From Muricea muricata (taxonomy: Eukaryota > Cnidaria > Anthozoa > Malacalcyonacea > Plexauridae), in assembly GCA_963855995.1 (NCBI GenBank), contig OY979716.1, forward strand, positions 56,663,594 through 56,727,593: a DNA stretch of 64,000 bases. The letters run 5' to 3'. Below are positions 23,799-36,142 of the stretch, one piece after another. The position numbers and the translations under genes were made by a program. A model generated the notes under the pieces. The model searched no databases. It was given only the letters and a program-made list of their open reading frames with translations, and had not been told where the DNA came from. Within the stretch, counting starts at the first letter, position 1, and each line of letters opens with the position of its first letter.

Positions 23799-24602
23799 TC
23801 ACACATGTATAATGGTTTTAGGAATATCTTGCAATGTTTTTGTTTTGCATACCTCAACAGCTGCAAACTGAATAAAATTTTTAAAATAATAAGTATAAAA
23901 TTTGTCCTTTAGCTCACTCCAGTAGAAGTCAAAAGGAATTCTTTGAATATATAAACCTACATTTGTATATAAAATAAAGTCACACCACTTTGCTCCTGTC
24001 ACATCCATTTGCCCTTGAATCTGGGCATAGTAAGGGTGTGAGTTCTTTAAGCAGCATTCATTGTCACTTGTTTTTTCCATGCAGAAAACAGGATCTGAAC
24101 AGGCATCTAGGGGGGAGACATGAAATTTTGTGTATGGACACTTCACCTCTGCTAGGCCAAAATGGTCTGTGCATCCAGGATCAACAACTCGTGCATCTGG
24201 AGAAACACTAAGGATAGTATACTATTTGCTTATAACAAAACCACAAGGTAAAACTTGAACAGGTGTTCTCCTTTTGTGCATGACCTTGTGATATTGCATC
24301 AATGCAACAGACTTAAACTTCTTTCCATGACTTAGCGCTCTCGATGTAATGTTCTTAGGATTAATCGATGACTCTGCAAATGTCTTGTGGTTTCCTCGCC
24401 TCTTTGAAATTAAATCAAGTTTGGATGCAGTAAATCGTAGCTTTCGTTCCTCTTTCCACTTGTCACACTCTGATTGTTTCCTTGTCTCAATTTCAATTTT
24501 GTTGATGTCATCTTCACTTACAATTAGTTTAGAAATTACATTTCTTTCATCATCTGATATAGATGTTGGCACTACCATGTCACTGTCACAAAAATTCCTC
24601 AT
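23799..24602 (-). pseudogene. YqaJ-like nuclease of the ISL2EU element
   Basis: A lambda-exonuclease/YqaJ-type fold is indicated by ETRKQSECDKWKEERKLRFT followed by TASKLDLISKRRGN, then SPDARV (Asp), GLAEVKCPY (the E-x-K pair), YYAQIQGQM (Gln-rich motif) and WCDFILYT. The reading frame continues across a single in-frame TAG at 24222-24224, just before the catalytic region. In ISL2EU elements such a nuclease gene accompanies the transposase; its role is not settled. It is convergent with the THAP-transposase gene. The N-terminal part is probably separated by the 962-bp duplicate (see 25688-26029). Confidence 0.78.
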
Positions 24603-24725
24603 TGGGAACCTGGGGTAGTTAAGTAAAATACCATATTTGGGTTTATTTTTGAGAGTTCTGTTTTAGGTTCTGTTCATCAGTTTTACTATGAGTCACCTTC
24701 ATTCTAGTCTCATACAAATTACATT

Positions 24726-25687
24726 TCAGTTTATACTCGACTTTATTTTTTAAATAAAGTTTTATGGACTGTGGACCACATCACCACATGTGTTCATAAA
24801 TTCAGTCATGATAACTAATAAGTATTATATTAAGAGCTTCCAACAATTTTCAATTAGGTAATGCAATGGTGTGAATATGTGATTATTGTTAGTGCTAAGA
24901 CAGCTAAATTTAACAAACCATGATTCACCACACATTAATTGTGCATCTCAGGTCAGAGTCTTCTGGTAATTGCTTGTATAGTTCTGTGTCTTTAAAAATG
25001 GTAGGAGACAATGGTTTAGTGAAAGAAAACTCTTCAGATTTTAACATCTTCAGAACTTTTTCTTAATGCCGGGTATCAGTATTGCAATCATCCTTGTTTT
25101 TCCTCTCTTACAAAAGAGCGTGTTAAGCACTTTCAAAAACGTGTCATTACCTGTTACCTTTCTCTATTTCAGTTCAGTGCTTCGATACAGGGTTAGTTAA
25201 AATTTACTTGGCTGGACATGAAGCTATTTTAGATATTACTGATAAGAAGTGGTCTTCATTTTTGTGTATTCTTGGTCTTTCTTCTGTATTGCATAGAAGT
25301 ATTTGTACTTATTACCCAGATTCTGTTAAAATTTAGAAACAAATTGTTGTTCAATCAATTTGTTGAACCAAGGAAAAATGCTAACATACTGGAAATGATA
25401 TTCATATTTTTATTAGTTATGAGGGCATTTTGGGGCCTGGGGAAGTTTTTCAACCAAATCATAAGTTTGTAGTTGCTGGCCACACCCTTGGTCACACCTT
25501 TGGCCATGCCCCAACAAATATGTTTAAAAATTTGACTACCCTTTCAAAAATCCTAGATCTGCCCCTGCAAGGAAACCTACCGATTATCCGTAGAATAGCA
25601 TGTTTAGTTGACTTGATAAAATTTAAGTTCAGTCATCCAAAAAATGAATAAGAGTGTTTTTAAATTTTTTTATTCACCTTCTAGCTT
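24726..25687 (+). repeat. Direct repeat copy 2 (962 bp), carries a hAT 3' end
   Basis: This is a copy of 20256-21218 including the hAT right terminus (CTAGATCTGCCCCTG), the CAAGGAAA target repeat and 120 bp of the original flank. The 5' part of the hAT is absent, so it is a segmental copy rather than a second insertion. It lies between the two parts of the YqaJ gene. Confidence 0.92.
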
Positions 25688-26029
25688 GCCCATGTGCGCT
25701 GTCGTAAACAAAGGCATGGTATCAAGCGACGAAGACCATACATTCTCATCGTCAGGAAATTTTACACTCTCTTTTGCAGTTTCCTTTTGGTTTGTAGACT
25801 CGAGCTCTTTGCGTTGATTTTCGCTTTCCTTCCTTCGGCTGTACACTTTATGTGGACTTGGGTCTACAATACTTTTGTCGCGACCAATTCTGATGTATTT
25901 GTTTACTCTATTGAATAAGCAAAATTTATTGTCATTCCGCAGAATTGTCATGTATTGTGTGTATAAAAAAGAATCAAAAGTGTAAAGCTTATCAATGTTT
26001 ACCATAGCTATTCCATACCTTTTTACCAA
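25688..26029 (-). pseudogene. Possible N-terminal exon of the YqaJ-type gene
   Basis: The open frame is 119 residues as it reads on into the duplicate; about 114 are outside it. It contains YMTILRNDNKFCLFNRVNKY, a basic/acidic stretch (YSRRKESENQRKEL) and LDTMPLFTTAHM, a motif I associate with the N-terminus of YqaJ proteins in this element type. The last residues come from the inserted duplicate (boundary at 25687). The link to the nuclease gene at 23799-24602 is inferred from orientation and order. Confidence 0.4.
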
Positions 26030-29000
26030 CTAATTATAAAAGGATAGTACATTTTACTAGAATGCAATGAAATCATCCAGATTCCATGGTTGAATTGAAT
26101 AACATCAACGCTATGGTAAACCAAACTCCATCTCGTATCATGATTACCTACGGATGCTTACAGAGTTATAGATGAGTAGAACATTATACTGGTAGCTCAC
26201 CTCCTAGGTTATCTACAATGGTTGACATACAATAGTGTGTTTAACAGCTGTAACAAAATAAGAACTGCAGGGTGTTAGCTACAGCAGAAAATTAGCCTAG
26301 TTAAGATTATATAAGTTTGCTAAAATATTCAGGAGTGGCCATTCAAAGTCAACATAAATGTTCAAAATTTGGGAGGGGGTATGAGTCTACAGGCTTACCA
26401 AAAAAACACATTTCAAAACAACACATTTTAGAAAGTTAAATTTCCCAATTTCAGCAAACACATATTTTTTATGCCTGGGCTGTAAATAAATTTTAATAGC
26501 TTTGATAATTGATTTCAATGTAACATGTACAACAAGGCATTCACAGATTTTCTTAGTATAAGCATTTTAAATCTACAGTCCATGACCTATGGACTTGAAT
26601 AAATCAGAATTATGTATATTGCACACTTTCATGAGACATTTGGGCGGAACTTGTTACCTTGAACATGCCGAGTTGTTACACAAACGTGACAAAAGGCATG
26701 TCCCATTGCCAATACAATGTTTTCAAATGTGAAAGAAAGAAAATTGCATTAATTGACTAGTCTTCTTAAATGTTTAATCTGAGAAAGAATCAATCCAGCA
26801 TACCCTTGCCTGGTGTAATAGATAACTTGGTTACTTTTCAGCTAATCGATTGTGGAGAAGTTATGGATTGATGGATTAATTAGGAGCAGCTCTACAAAAT
26901 ACTGCTTGACATTCTGTAAGTACTTTTGTCAGTTTATCACTGTTCCTTACCTCACAGGTATTCTCTCCAAATTAGTTAATAGAAAATTTCAGCGTTACGA
27001 ACGATATTTCCAACATTCCTGCCAAACATGACAAAGGCGTCAACAACTAAAGGGTTGTTTATATGGAATTCCATCAAATATATGTTTCTATAATTATCTC
27101 CATTAGTTTCAATAATCTCTTATTGCATTCCGTTTATATCGAGCTGGGACGTTTTTCGTCCTGTCCTGCCCAAGTGGGGTCCCTGTTTCGAAATGAGTAC
27201 TCGTTGCACTCGGGAATACTCGCTACTCCCAAATGGATATACTCATACTTGTGACTGGTACTGATGGTTTATCCCATGTGACCGGGACAGTTTTTCATTT
27301 TGGCGTTATTCGCTTATAATGCACTCCAAACTCTGCACTTCAAACTGTGCGTAATATGATTTTCTTTGTTAAAAGTATGTTAATTATTAGAAAATATAAA
27401 TCTTGAAAGACATTACTTTTGAAGATACTATTTTTGCAAAATAGCAATGTGTTCTTGCTTCTCAAATTGTGTCTGGTGAACATCTCATTGCACTTCTCAT
27501 AAAAATGCAAATCAAACCAGGATGAAAAAGTCTTATTCTAGTTTTAAAATTCTTGTGGGAGGCAGCTGCCCCATCCCCTATCCCCGGCCTCGTACGCCTA
27601 TGGTAAATTTAACTTTTCATTCATTTTGAACATTTTGCTACATGCACTTTGAGTAATAATACAAAAGTAATCATTTACTCATTTTATCATGCCAGGTAAA
27701 TTAGTAGTATTTTATTATAGATTGTGTCTATTGGAAATAAGACATTTTGCTTCATATTTTGAACTGCTCTCTCATGACTTCCCAAAATTTTACCTGCATG
27801 CGCACCCTGTCATGCAAATCAAAACTAACTATGTTAGAACAACCAACATACTTTGAACAAAATCAGTTTTAATTTTCGTATTCATACAAAGTAAAATTCA
27901 CAAGACTATAGTATACATACCACAAGAGTAAGTTTCAAGTACCTGTACGTTGTCTATAACATATCATTTTTAGCAATGATTACCGAACGTTTCGGCTGGG
28001 TTAAATTTGCGTTGCCGCACAGGGTGCATGTATAATTTGTCATTTCCCAATCCAGCAAAGTACTGTACCGAGTAACATATAAATATTGTGTCAACATTGA
28101 CAGCTAGGAAGGCATAGTACATTCAGAAATTTTCTTGTGCAGCCTGAAACACATAATAAGGCATCATCAAAACAGACTTAACTTGTTGTATCTCCAAACA
28201 TTAACTAGACCCAGCATCTTGCAGCTCGATACGGAAATGGCTAACACCCCTGGCAAACATAGTACTAAAGAATGGAAACTCCGATTATTTAATAGTTATC
28301 AACATTTATCATGAGGGAGCTTTAATGGTTGACATACCTGTGTGATTTTCGTTTTCGTGCCAGCCACACAATGAAACCCGTTGCGTGTCTCAAAATGGCA
28401 TGATTTGTGTTTTGTTTGTATAAATGTATAATGTATCCAAACAGTATTTCATGTGAATATGTTTAGTGTGCAAACTGTTGGCAAAGCAATTTTTCAAGGT
28501 TCAAAACCATACAAAAAATTTTAAATAGCAGGTGTAAATGCAAGAACTTAAGTAATTTGCAATTAAATTACGAGTTTTTTCTGCATGTTTCGCTAGCAAT
28601 GATTGCAAAACCCACTTGCAGCAAGTCTTGGTATTTGCTTAGAACCACGACTCCAAAAAAGTATATTTACCATTATTTTAGTTACATATCAGACAGTTAG
28701 ATATGAGTTCTTGCTATTGCTGTTATTAGATGAAATGTTCCATAATTCTCGTCATTGGCGGATGATGCTGCGTATTGCTATTAATTTATTTTTGAGTCAG
28801 TTTTCTTTGGCATACACTACCGCAGGTTTTATGTCAGATAAGTATACCTTGAATAAATAATTAGATCAAACTTGTGGAAAAATCTCGAAGAATCGCGACT
28901 TTAAAAAATTGTTTAAAGTTGAAAGATTCTAATAGAAAACCTCATCAAAAATAAATTCAATGAATTAAATACTTTGAAAGTGTCAGGATTTATGTCGTAT

Positions 29001-31109
29001 AAAGCCCTCAAATGCTGTTTGTCCTCGAGGGCTTTATATGACATTAACCCCCCCCCTCTTGGTATTCACCACTAACTTTGGTAGATGAATTACAATTTCA
29101 TATTTTGATGTATTTTTAGTGTCACAGATGCTTGGAATCCTTCGCAGTAGTGGCATTTACTATAAAGGATTATCAAGAAACACAACAATGACTGTATTGA
29201 CTTCCTGTTGTCATCTGTACAGCGTACATAGAAGTAACTTTCATATCTACTAAAAACTCGAATAAAAACGCTTTGGCTTAACTACACCTAGGTATGACTA
29301 AATATACAAGAGGCATCAGCTTTTCCATTCATTGGGTGGAATAAATTGCCGCCGAATCTATGCCTATGAACGATTAATTAAATGATTTTCCGATAGCCGT
29401 GACTATCACACAAACTTGGTATATTCTTGGACAATAAGTTTGAATTATTTGGAAATTGATGACACTTCCATGAAACCTTGCTGAAATTCCTTAAGTCACT
29501 GATACAACATGGATCGGTATGGCTATTTACAATGGCAAGTTGTTAATACCCTTATCGTGAAGAAATTTGGAAAGAAATACATGGTTTAATCAGTGTCTGT
29601 ATATGTACGCTGATACGGGACGGTCCTGATTTACATAAACTTTCTCGCAATTTTTTAAGCTTTTAACATTTGTTTTTTTTCAAACATAATTTGAAAACCT
29701 ACTTTGTTTTACGCAGATACTCGTGCAAAGCACTCATGCCTGTATGAATATTACATACAGATCTGTTGTGAGTGTTATAATGTGCTTGTGAAATGCATTT
29801 TTAAACAGAATAATTGTATTAACATTGTTTTTATCTAATGCATTAACTTTGATATATAGATCGTCTTGCGTCATATTACTGAACTTTTTTGGGGTTTACA
29901 AGTATATGCATGTGACCGAAATACTGTAATTTGATTGCTAAATAGGTTCATTAGCTTCAAAAAAGGATCAAAATAAGATCCACATACTCAGTCACCATTG
30001 AATGTTGGATGTTTTCCATTCAAAATAGGAATAAACTTTATATAAAAATTGCAATACATACTGTTGATGTGCCAGTCCTATACATTATTTTTTTAGGCAA
30101 AGGATTGTGCCGTACTTATTAGATGCACAACTTTAAAGGCTTTTCAACTGTTTATACAAGTAAGCCAATAGTTAGTCACTTGCAATTCGCCACATCTAAA
30201 TTCAAGAAAATTTTAATGTTTTTTGAGGCAGTAACAATGGTAATTCAATGAATTCACATGATGGAACATGAGTATGAAAGTCAGGTATATATATACCATG
30301 GGCACAAAAAATTGTTTGCTGCTAATCAAAGTTTCTAAACAGTAATCAAGTGAAACACAAATGTGTACAACAAACTGAATATATTTAATTTCCTTTTACA
30401 ATGATTACAAGTAAACATTGGCAATCACCTTTTAAATGTATAAATATGTGACTGTAAATTATGTACTGTACTAATTTTATATTGTCACAAGACGCAGCAG
30501 TTAGTGCTGTAAGAAACAAGAATATAATTGATTTAATATCAATGCATCTATCAATTGGTCCAATAAATATATATATATACTACACCTTGCATAATCAAAT
30601 ATTTAAACCGTATCAAACAATTAATGCACATGCTTTGTGCAAATACAAACAAGCTAAATCACTATAAGTCATTACGGAATGATGCCATAGCTACAATACA
30701 TATTTGCACTATAGCCATAGGTATTGTAACCCACGCAGCATCATGCCCAATGACCATCGAATCAACTTTGATTGGAACGTGTAGTACATGTAGACATCAT
30801 TTTGACGCTCATATGCATCTGAAATTGAGAGGCTTTGAAAAACATTTTGCACATCAAAAACAAATTTTCCCTGTTTCCCAATGAGATAAAAACACCTTAA
30901 CATGGCAGTCTACAAAGCCTCACATTCTTTGTATAAAGTATAACTAAGATTGATGAGGTTATGCACCATGGACTGGTTGTTAAAATGGTGAATATTGCAC
31001 TACCAGTGTGAACAATTTTCTAAGCTTAAAAAAATGATAGGTTTCAAAAAATTCGAAAATTTAAAAAGTTGATACATGCTTTGTATCGGAAATAAACTTT
31101 TTTCATTTT
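26030..31109. other. 5-kb region without recognisable genes
   Basis: I find no conserved protein motif or RNA gene here on either strand. Short open frames (for example 28603-28860 and 30461-30667) have no family resemblance and look like chance. A CpG-richer stretch lies at 27140-27300. A perfect-looking hairpin lies at 28992-29044, followed by a run of C. Confidence 0.55.
28992..29044. repeat. Hairpin, 18-bp stem
   Basis: ATGTCGTATAAAGCCCTC at 28992-29009 pairs with 29027-29044, with one mismatch and a 17-nt loop. It is next to a C-rich run at 29048-29056. Function unknown. Confidence 0.6.
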
Positions 31110-32827
31110 TTATACGTTCGTATTTATGCAATTAATCAACTGTTTAACACGCAGATTCTCCAAGAGTAATTTCCCTTCTTTGCTTTTCGAGCACCTTTTT
31201 TCTATTTCAACCTTGGAGATGGGCTTGTTATTGATGATCATGTCCGAGAAGATGGTTTTGATGTCAGCAACTGATTCTTCTGAAAAAATTCCATGTGTCC
31301 TTTTGGTTGGCGTTACTGTGCTTACAGACGATGGTCGTTCTAAGGAAACAGAGGGTAGGTTGCCAGGTTCACCCGTTTCGGAAACATCACCCATTCGTTC
31401 AATCCGATCCTGCAAGGTCTCACACTCAGTTGGCAGTCCGAAGGGGTTGCAGGAACATAACGTTTATCTTGCAAGAAATCTTTCTTTAACTTGTCGTATA
31501 CATGCCTTGGCGACATACCGTTTAGTTCCACATGTGATTGTACTTTTTCACGAACAACAGGAAGTGACACGTTCCTTTCCTCTATTTCTTCAAGTTCTGA
31601 TTTGTTCCACGAAACTGGCTGTGGTCGTTAAATCCTTGTGTCCCCATTGTTGTTGCTGGATTCACTATCTGCACCTTCTGTTTCTGCAGAAGTAGGAATA
31701 GGAATTATATTCTGCAGAATAGGAATTATATTCTGCAGAATAGGAATTATATAATCTGCTCGCATGAGTCTAGACAGGTGTTGTGAAGCTTCAGCTGACG
31801 CTTTAGCTTTTTCGTATAGTAAATAATATTTGCTTGCTGTAGCTTCATTGTGAGCCATTAAATTTGCCAATTTGCCGCTCATCTCGGGATTTCTTTCGTG
31901 CACGTTCATTACAGCAACTTTACAGAATGAAGTGGAGGTTATCCTTGAGGAAACAGTTGCTTTTTTGAAGATGGACTGTAATGCCTTGTTAATTTGGGAG
32001 GATGTCAGGTTCCCCATTCCGTGTCAAAAACAGGTAGTCGCTTTCAGCTGTCACATGCGGTCTGATCACTTGAACGAACATTGTTAGTCTGGCTTTTAAT
32101 TTTTGGCTAAGGACGATGTGTGCTGGTCTGTGAATGTGTGATGTTTTGTGCTTCATTAGGGATACGACGCCACCATCACCTTCTTCGCTCATGTCGTTAA
32201 TTCTTTCATGGTCATGCATGGTCATCCTTCGATACCCGCTTTTGGCAACTCGCCAATTATTTTGATGGCTTGACGTGCTGCTTCACTGTTCTCAAACTCC
32301 TTATCTGACGGGTTCAGAAGGTTTGATTGGTCTTCCGCAAGTTTTAACCACCGTCGTGTACACGTTTCCCTTTTGTATGACGTACTCCAAAGACGAACCT
32401 TCTCTCTAGCTGTATTCGTGAGGTATCTTCTGGTTGCGCACCTGTATTATGGTCTGTTTGCATTGTTGATGGCTCTACGTCGTCGCCACTTTCCACAGCA
32501 ATATTAGTAGAAACTGTTTGTGCCCGTTGTTCTTTCCATTTTAAGGGCATGTGCTGACCTTATGAAGCAACTCTGGAGGATTTTATGGCATCGGAATAGG
32601 CTTTGGATGTCTTCTCCAATTTGTGGACTTTTTGCAAGCGAGTCGAAAGTCTGAGAACAACAAAAAAGCAGCCTGGAATTGGACAACGTCTGCGAGGATG
32701 GCCATCTTTTTGTTGATTTTTCTCTGTTTTGCAAATGTTGTACTTTTGCTGTTGTTCTCTTTGTCCAGTTACACACATTTCGCATGTGACGAGGCAAATG
32801 AATAACTTTAGCTTTGCAAGACGACAT
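31110..32827 (-). pseudogene. Crypton-like tyrosine recombinase, decayed
   Basis: Read on the minus strand, the N-terminal part has HLPRHMRN and a C-rich block (RRRCPIPGC, then RLSTRLQKVHKL). The recombinase-like domain follows: FLTRNGEPD (32035), VHERNPEMSGKLANLMAHN and ATASKYYLLYEKAKA (31900-31800), matching the His...Tyr region of tyrosine recombinases. A DNA-binding-like tail reads FSEESVADIKTIFSD. Damage includes frameshifts near 32500, 32000 and 31415 and an in-frame TAA at 31628-31630. A 21-bp unit is tandemly repeated at about 31694-31754. The usual first catalytic Arg is not evident. Assignment to Crypton rests on domain order and remembered patterns; it could belong to another tyrosine-recombinase element. 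Confidence 0.6.
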
Positions 32828-33123
32828 GGGACAACTTATTTTGCATCTAGCAGCTGAAGGTGTTTGACAGGATTAACCATTGCTCTCATTTTCTTTTGGC
32901 TTTTCCAAGCAACATTTTTCTGCGACAGCAGTGTTGGATTCTTTAAAAAAAATGGATAACAGATAATTATTATACAGCTTTATATATAGTATTTTGATAT
33001 TCTCACTTGGAATTGTAGTAGTTTAATAATAAAAAATAAAATATAATCCGAAGATTAGCAACTTGAAACCCAATATAGGGATTAAAACATGACGAAAATA
33101 AGTTTTTGACATTTCAGGAAGGC

Positions 33124-33518
33124 TGAAGTTACAATATAATAAACGATTCTATATACAACAATTATCGCATGACGTCATTATAATGGAATTTGTCAGTATG
33201 GGTAAAATCACCGTGCCAGCGAGTGCTCAATTTGTGGAGCAACAATTGTCTGTTTGAAAACCAAGACCGGAAACTAAAATTATTTATGTCTTGGAATGGC
33301 TTTCTATGCACGATTAGAAGTTTACTAATTTCAAAATTAAAAAACAAACCAGCTAATACCTACCAAACTTGCTTAAAATGGAGATCGCTGCATATCGCTG
33401 CATATCGCTGCATATCACTGCTTTTAGTAATCAGACCGTTACCGACAAATTCCTTTGTAATGACGTCATGTGAGAATTGTTGTATATAAGACCGTGTATT
33501 TATATTGTAACTTTAGTC
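33124..33518. mobile_element. MITE of about 395 bp with 60-bp imperfect terminal repeats
   Basis: The left part (GAAGTTACAATATAA, then GACGTCAT near 33170) is repeated inverted at the right (GACGTCATGTGAGAATTG to TATATTGTAAC, 33464-33510), at roughly 80% identity. An internal 10-bp unit GCATATCGCT is tandemly repeated near 33390-33420. No target duplication could be fixed. A (GAT)n microsatellite follows at 33518-33540. Confidence 0.68.
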
Positions 33519-33699
33519 TGATGATGTGATGATGATGATGATAACTTTATTGTATGATGGTTACACTAAACAGTTAAAACTGATAAACGTGTAGCCCTCA
33601 ATATATATACAAGATATTAAAGCTAATACTAAAACTAAAAACTATGTACAGTAAAATGCTAAGATGAAATACAAATATATGAAATCTAAATATACTAAG

Positions 33700-34870
33700 C
33701 AGTTAATTGGGTATGAGCTAATAAAATCTACGTAGTATAATAATGGGTACGTATAGCTCAAAAAAGGAATTATAAGACTCCTTTTTCCTAATGTTAGCCG
33801 GTAGCATGTTCCAAAGTTTTATCCCTGAGACGTGAAATGATCTACCTCCTTCAGACTCTCTCATATCTAGGACAAACTAAGTTGATGTTGCAATGTCTAG
33901 TCGATCTTGAATGGGTGTCAACATTCCTTACGAGAATATTATCTATACAGGGTGTATAAAAAAAAGGCAATCGAACTTTGCAGTGCTCTAGCACATTCAT
34001 TATACAATCTACAGAAATCATTCTTTCGCAGGCAGAAAGACCCGGCTTTTAGCTTTCGATTGTCATCCTTTTTGTGAAATTTGAAGAAAGATTGGGCAAA
34101 TGAGAATCAAATGAAAATAGCCGGTCGAAATCGCATATTTTCACCTCTGAGCATTACTAGGGCAGCGAATAAGAAAAGAAAATTTCATTAATCATTTATC
34201 TGTCACGAGAAACAATTAACGTCACTAATGAAATGCCAGAAGTTTACTACCAAAGCTCAAATTGGTCTTTTAATTTTGTAATTTAATTCCCTAATGGGTT
34301 TAAATTTCAACAGATTTTCAATTAACTCCCAACGGTGAAAATATGTGATTTTGATCGGCTATTTTCATTTGATTCGTATTTGCCCAATCTTTCTTCAAAT
34401 TTCACAAAAATGATGACAATCAGAAGCTAAAAGCCTGGTCTTTCTGCCTGCAAAAGAATGATTTCTGTAGATTATATAATGAACGCGCTAAAGCACTACA
34501 AAGTTCAATTACCTTTTTTTATACACCTTGTATAACTTGGAGTTAAGCCATTAATTCTCTTAAAAATTAAACAGCATTTCCTAATTTTCATTTCGTCACT
34601 GGTTGTCAACCAGTTAAGTTGCTTAAAAAGAGAGTCACTACTTTCATGACTATGTGCTTCCAAAATTACACGGGCAGCTCGTTTCTGTAACTTAGAAATT
34701 TTTTCAATATTTTCACGTGGACAGGAGTCCCAGACTGTATACCACATAGCATTACTACAGGCTCTATCATTGAATTGAAAAACTGAATTCGTTCTTTAAT
34801 AGGAAGATTCTTCTTAATGTTCTTCAAGACGCCAAATCCAGATTTGATAATGATTTTGTAATAAAATCAA
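33700..34870 (-). pseudogene. C-terminal fragment of a LINE reverse transcriptase polyprotein
   Basis: On the minus strand, IKSGFGVLKNIKKNLPIKER, then (after a frameshift near 34765) MWYTVWDSCPRENIEKISKL, QKRAARVILEAHS, FKQLNWL and NGLTPSY form the post-RT C-terminal region typical of CR1/Jockey-like non-LTR elements. The frame is interrupted by a MITE at 33948-34530 and then resumes with RSFHVSGIKLWNMLPANI near 33810. The reverse transcriptase catalytic core is missing, so this is a 5'-truncated copy. Confidence 0.75.
33948..34530. mobile_element. Mariner-type MITE with about 200-bp inverted arms, TA target
   Basis: It begins CAGGGTGTATAAAAAAA and ends with the near reverse complement. The arms match over about 200 bp with scattered differences. 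TA flanks both ends (33946-33947 and 34531-34532). Removing the element plus one TA restores the LINE reading frame through GLTPSY-IDNILVRN, which fixes the boundaries and shows the insertion is younger than the LINE copy. Confidence 0.9.
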
Positions 34871-35444
34871 AATACCACAAACTCATCCTCGTCTTGTTTT
34901 AATCTGTTTTCTTCGTTTCAGGATGCTAATCTTCAGATTATGTTTTACGCTTTTTTTTGAAATTTTTAAAATAAGATACAAAAATATTGATAAGAAACAG
35001 CTGTCTTTGAACAGTGTTATCCATTGGCCATGGAAGCACCTGATAACAAGCAAATTGTCTATGATACTATTGTTTGTTGGCCAATCTTAGTGTTTCCAAG
35101 CAATGGAAAGCAAATACATGATTGTAAAGTTATTGTACTGTAATACGAGGACTACTCAGAATTTTCTGCTGAACTTTCGACATTTTATTTATCATATTGT
35201 CACTATGGACCACGACCAAGGTTTGTATGACTGCACTCAAATGTATAAAGATTTTGTAATGAAAAATCTGTGCTATTTAATGGAGAAATTTCTGCACTTT
35301 GTTGCTCATGTAAAGAATTTCACAGCCGGTTGTGCAATCTGAATATTTGCTGTGGAATTTCTTCTGTGGTAGAGTGTAAGGGTGAAACATTTTTGCATGT
35401 AATCTCTTTAATACCAGACAATAAACTGACTTCTCCAATCAGCT

Positions 35445-36142
35445 ATGACTAAACAAAACGTGCATCGTTGTGAAATCGTTGTATCATCTAAAACTGTTAA
35501 GTGCAATTCGTGTGCTAAGCTTGACGAAAAGAAGAAGAAAGCCAATCCTTGGCAAAAACCTGTTAAAGCCAAAGCACCACTCAGTGCCTGTTCAAGTTCA
35601 AAGCTGTTGGAAACTATTCGAGAAGACCAAATAAAGTTGAAGGAATGTGAATTGAAATGTAGCTATGCAATGTAAAAATATAGCTATGTAATAGCTATGT
35701 AAAAAAGCTATGCAATCTAGCAAACATGGACGGAGATGGCACCCCCATTTTGTAGAGTTTTGTCTTTCCATTTATGCGAAATCTTCTGTTTACAACAATT
35801 TAAGAAAAAGCGAGAAAAATCCCGATGGTATTTTATTCTTACCTCACGAGAGAACGCTACGGGACTACAAAAATCACTTTAAACCTTCTCCTGGCTTTGC
35901 ACCAGAAAATATTGATCTTCTTAAGTCAATTGTTAAAGACTATATGGGTACAGCTAAATACATTGTCCTAGTTTTTGATGAAATGAAAATTAAGGGAAGA
36001 CTTGTGTTTGACAAGTACACTGGGAAGTTAATAGGATTTACATCTCTAGGGGTCCTGAATTGGACTTTGCAACATTTGAAGAGATGCAACTAGCAACACA
36101 TGTATTAGCATTTATGATTAGAGGGGTTCAAACCACTCTTAA
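35445..36142 (+). pseudogene. P-superfamily transposase, 5' part
   Basis: The frame starts with a cysteine-bearing piece (VKCNSCAKLDEKKKKA) and a coiled region that ends in a small tandem expansion of TAGCTATG-type units (35658-35715). The conserved part follows: RWHPHFVEFCLSIYAKSS, then LPHERTLRDYKNHFKPSPGF, then VLVFDEMKIKGRLVFDKYTG (first catalytic Asp of the RNase H fold), then IGFTSLG. A frameshift near 36052 leads to FATFEEMQLATHVLAFMI, which stops at the TTAA where a piggyBac element is inserted. The N-terminal DNA-binding domain is not seen. The family is P-element/THAP9-like. Confidence 0.72.

Noticed and set aside
20256..25687. Pair of LTRs enclosing a retroelement
   Set aside because: The direct repeats do not begin TG/end CA, contain a hAT terminus, and the DNA between them is a THAP/YqaJ DNA transposon with no reverse transcriptase.
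28992..29044. Bacterial-type intrinsic terminator
   Set aside because: The genome is clearly eukaryotic; a hairpin followed by C, not T, has no terminator meaning here.
33390..33420. CRISPR-like repeats
   Set aside because: Ten-base units directly adjacent with no spacers, in a eukaryotic MITE.
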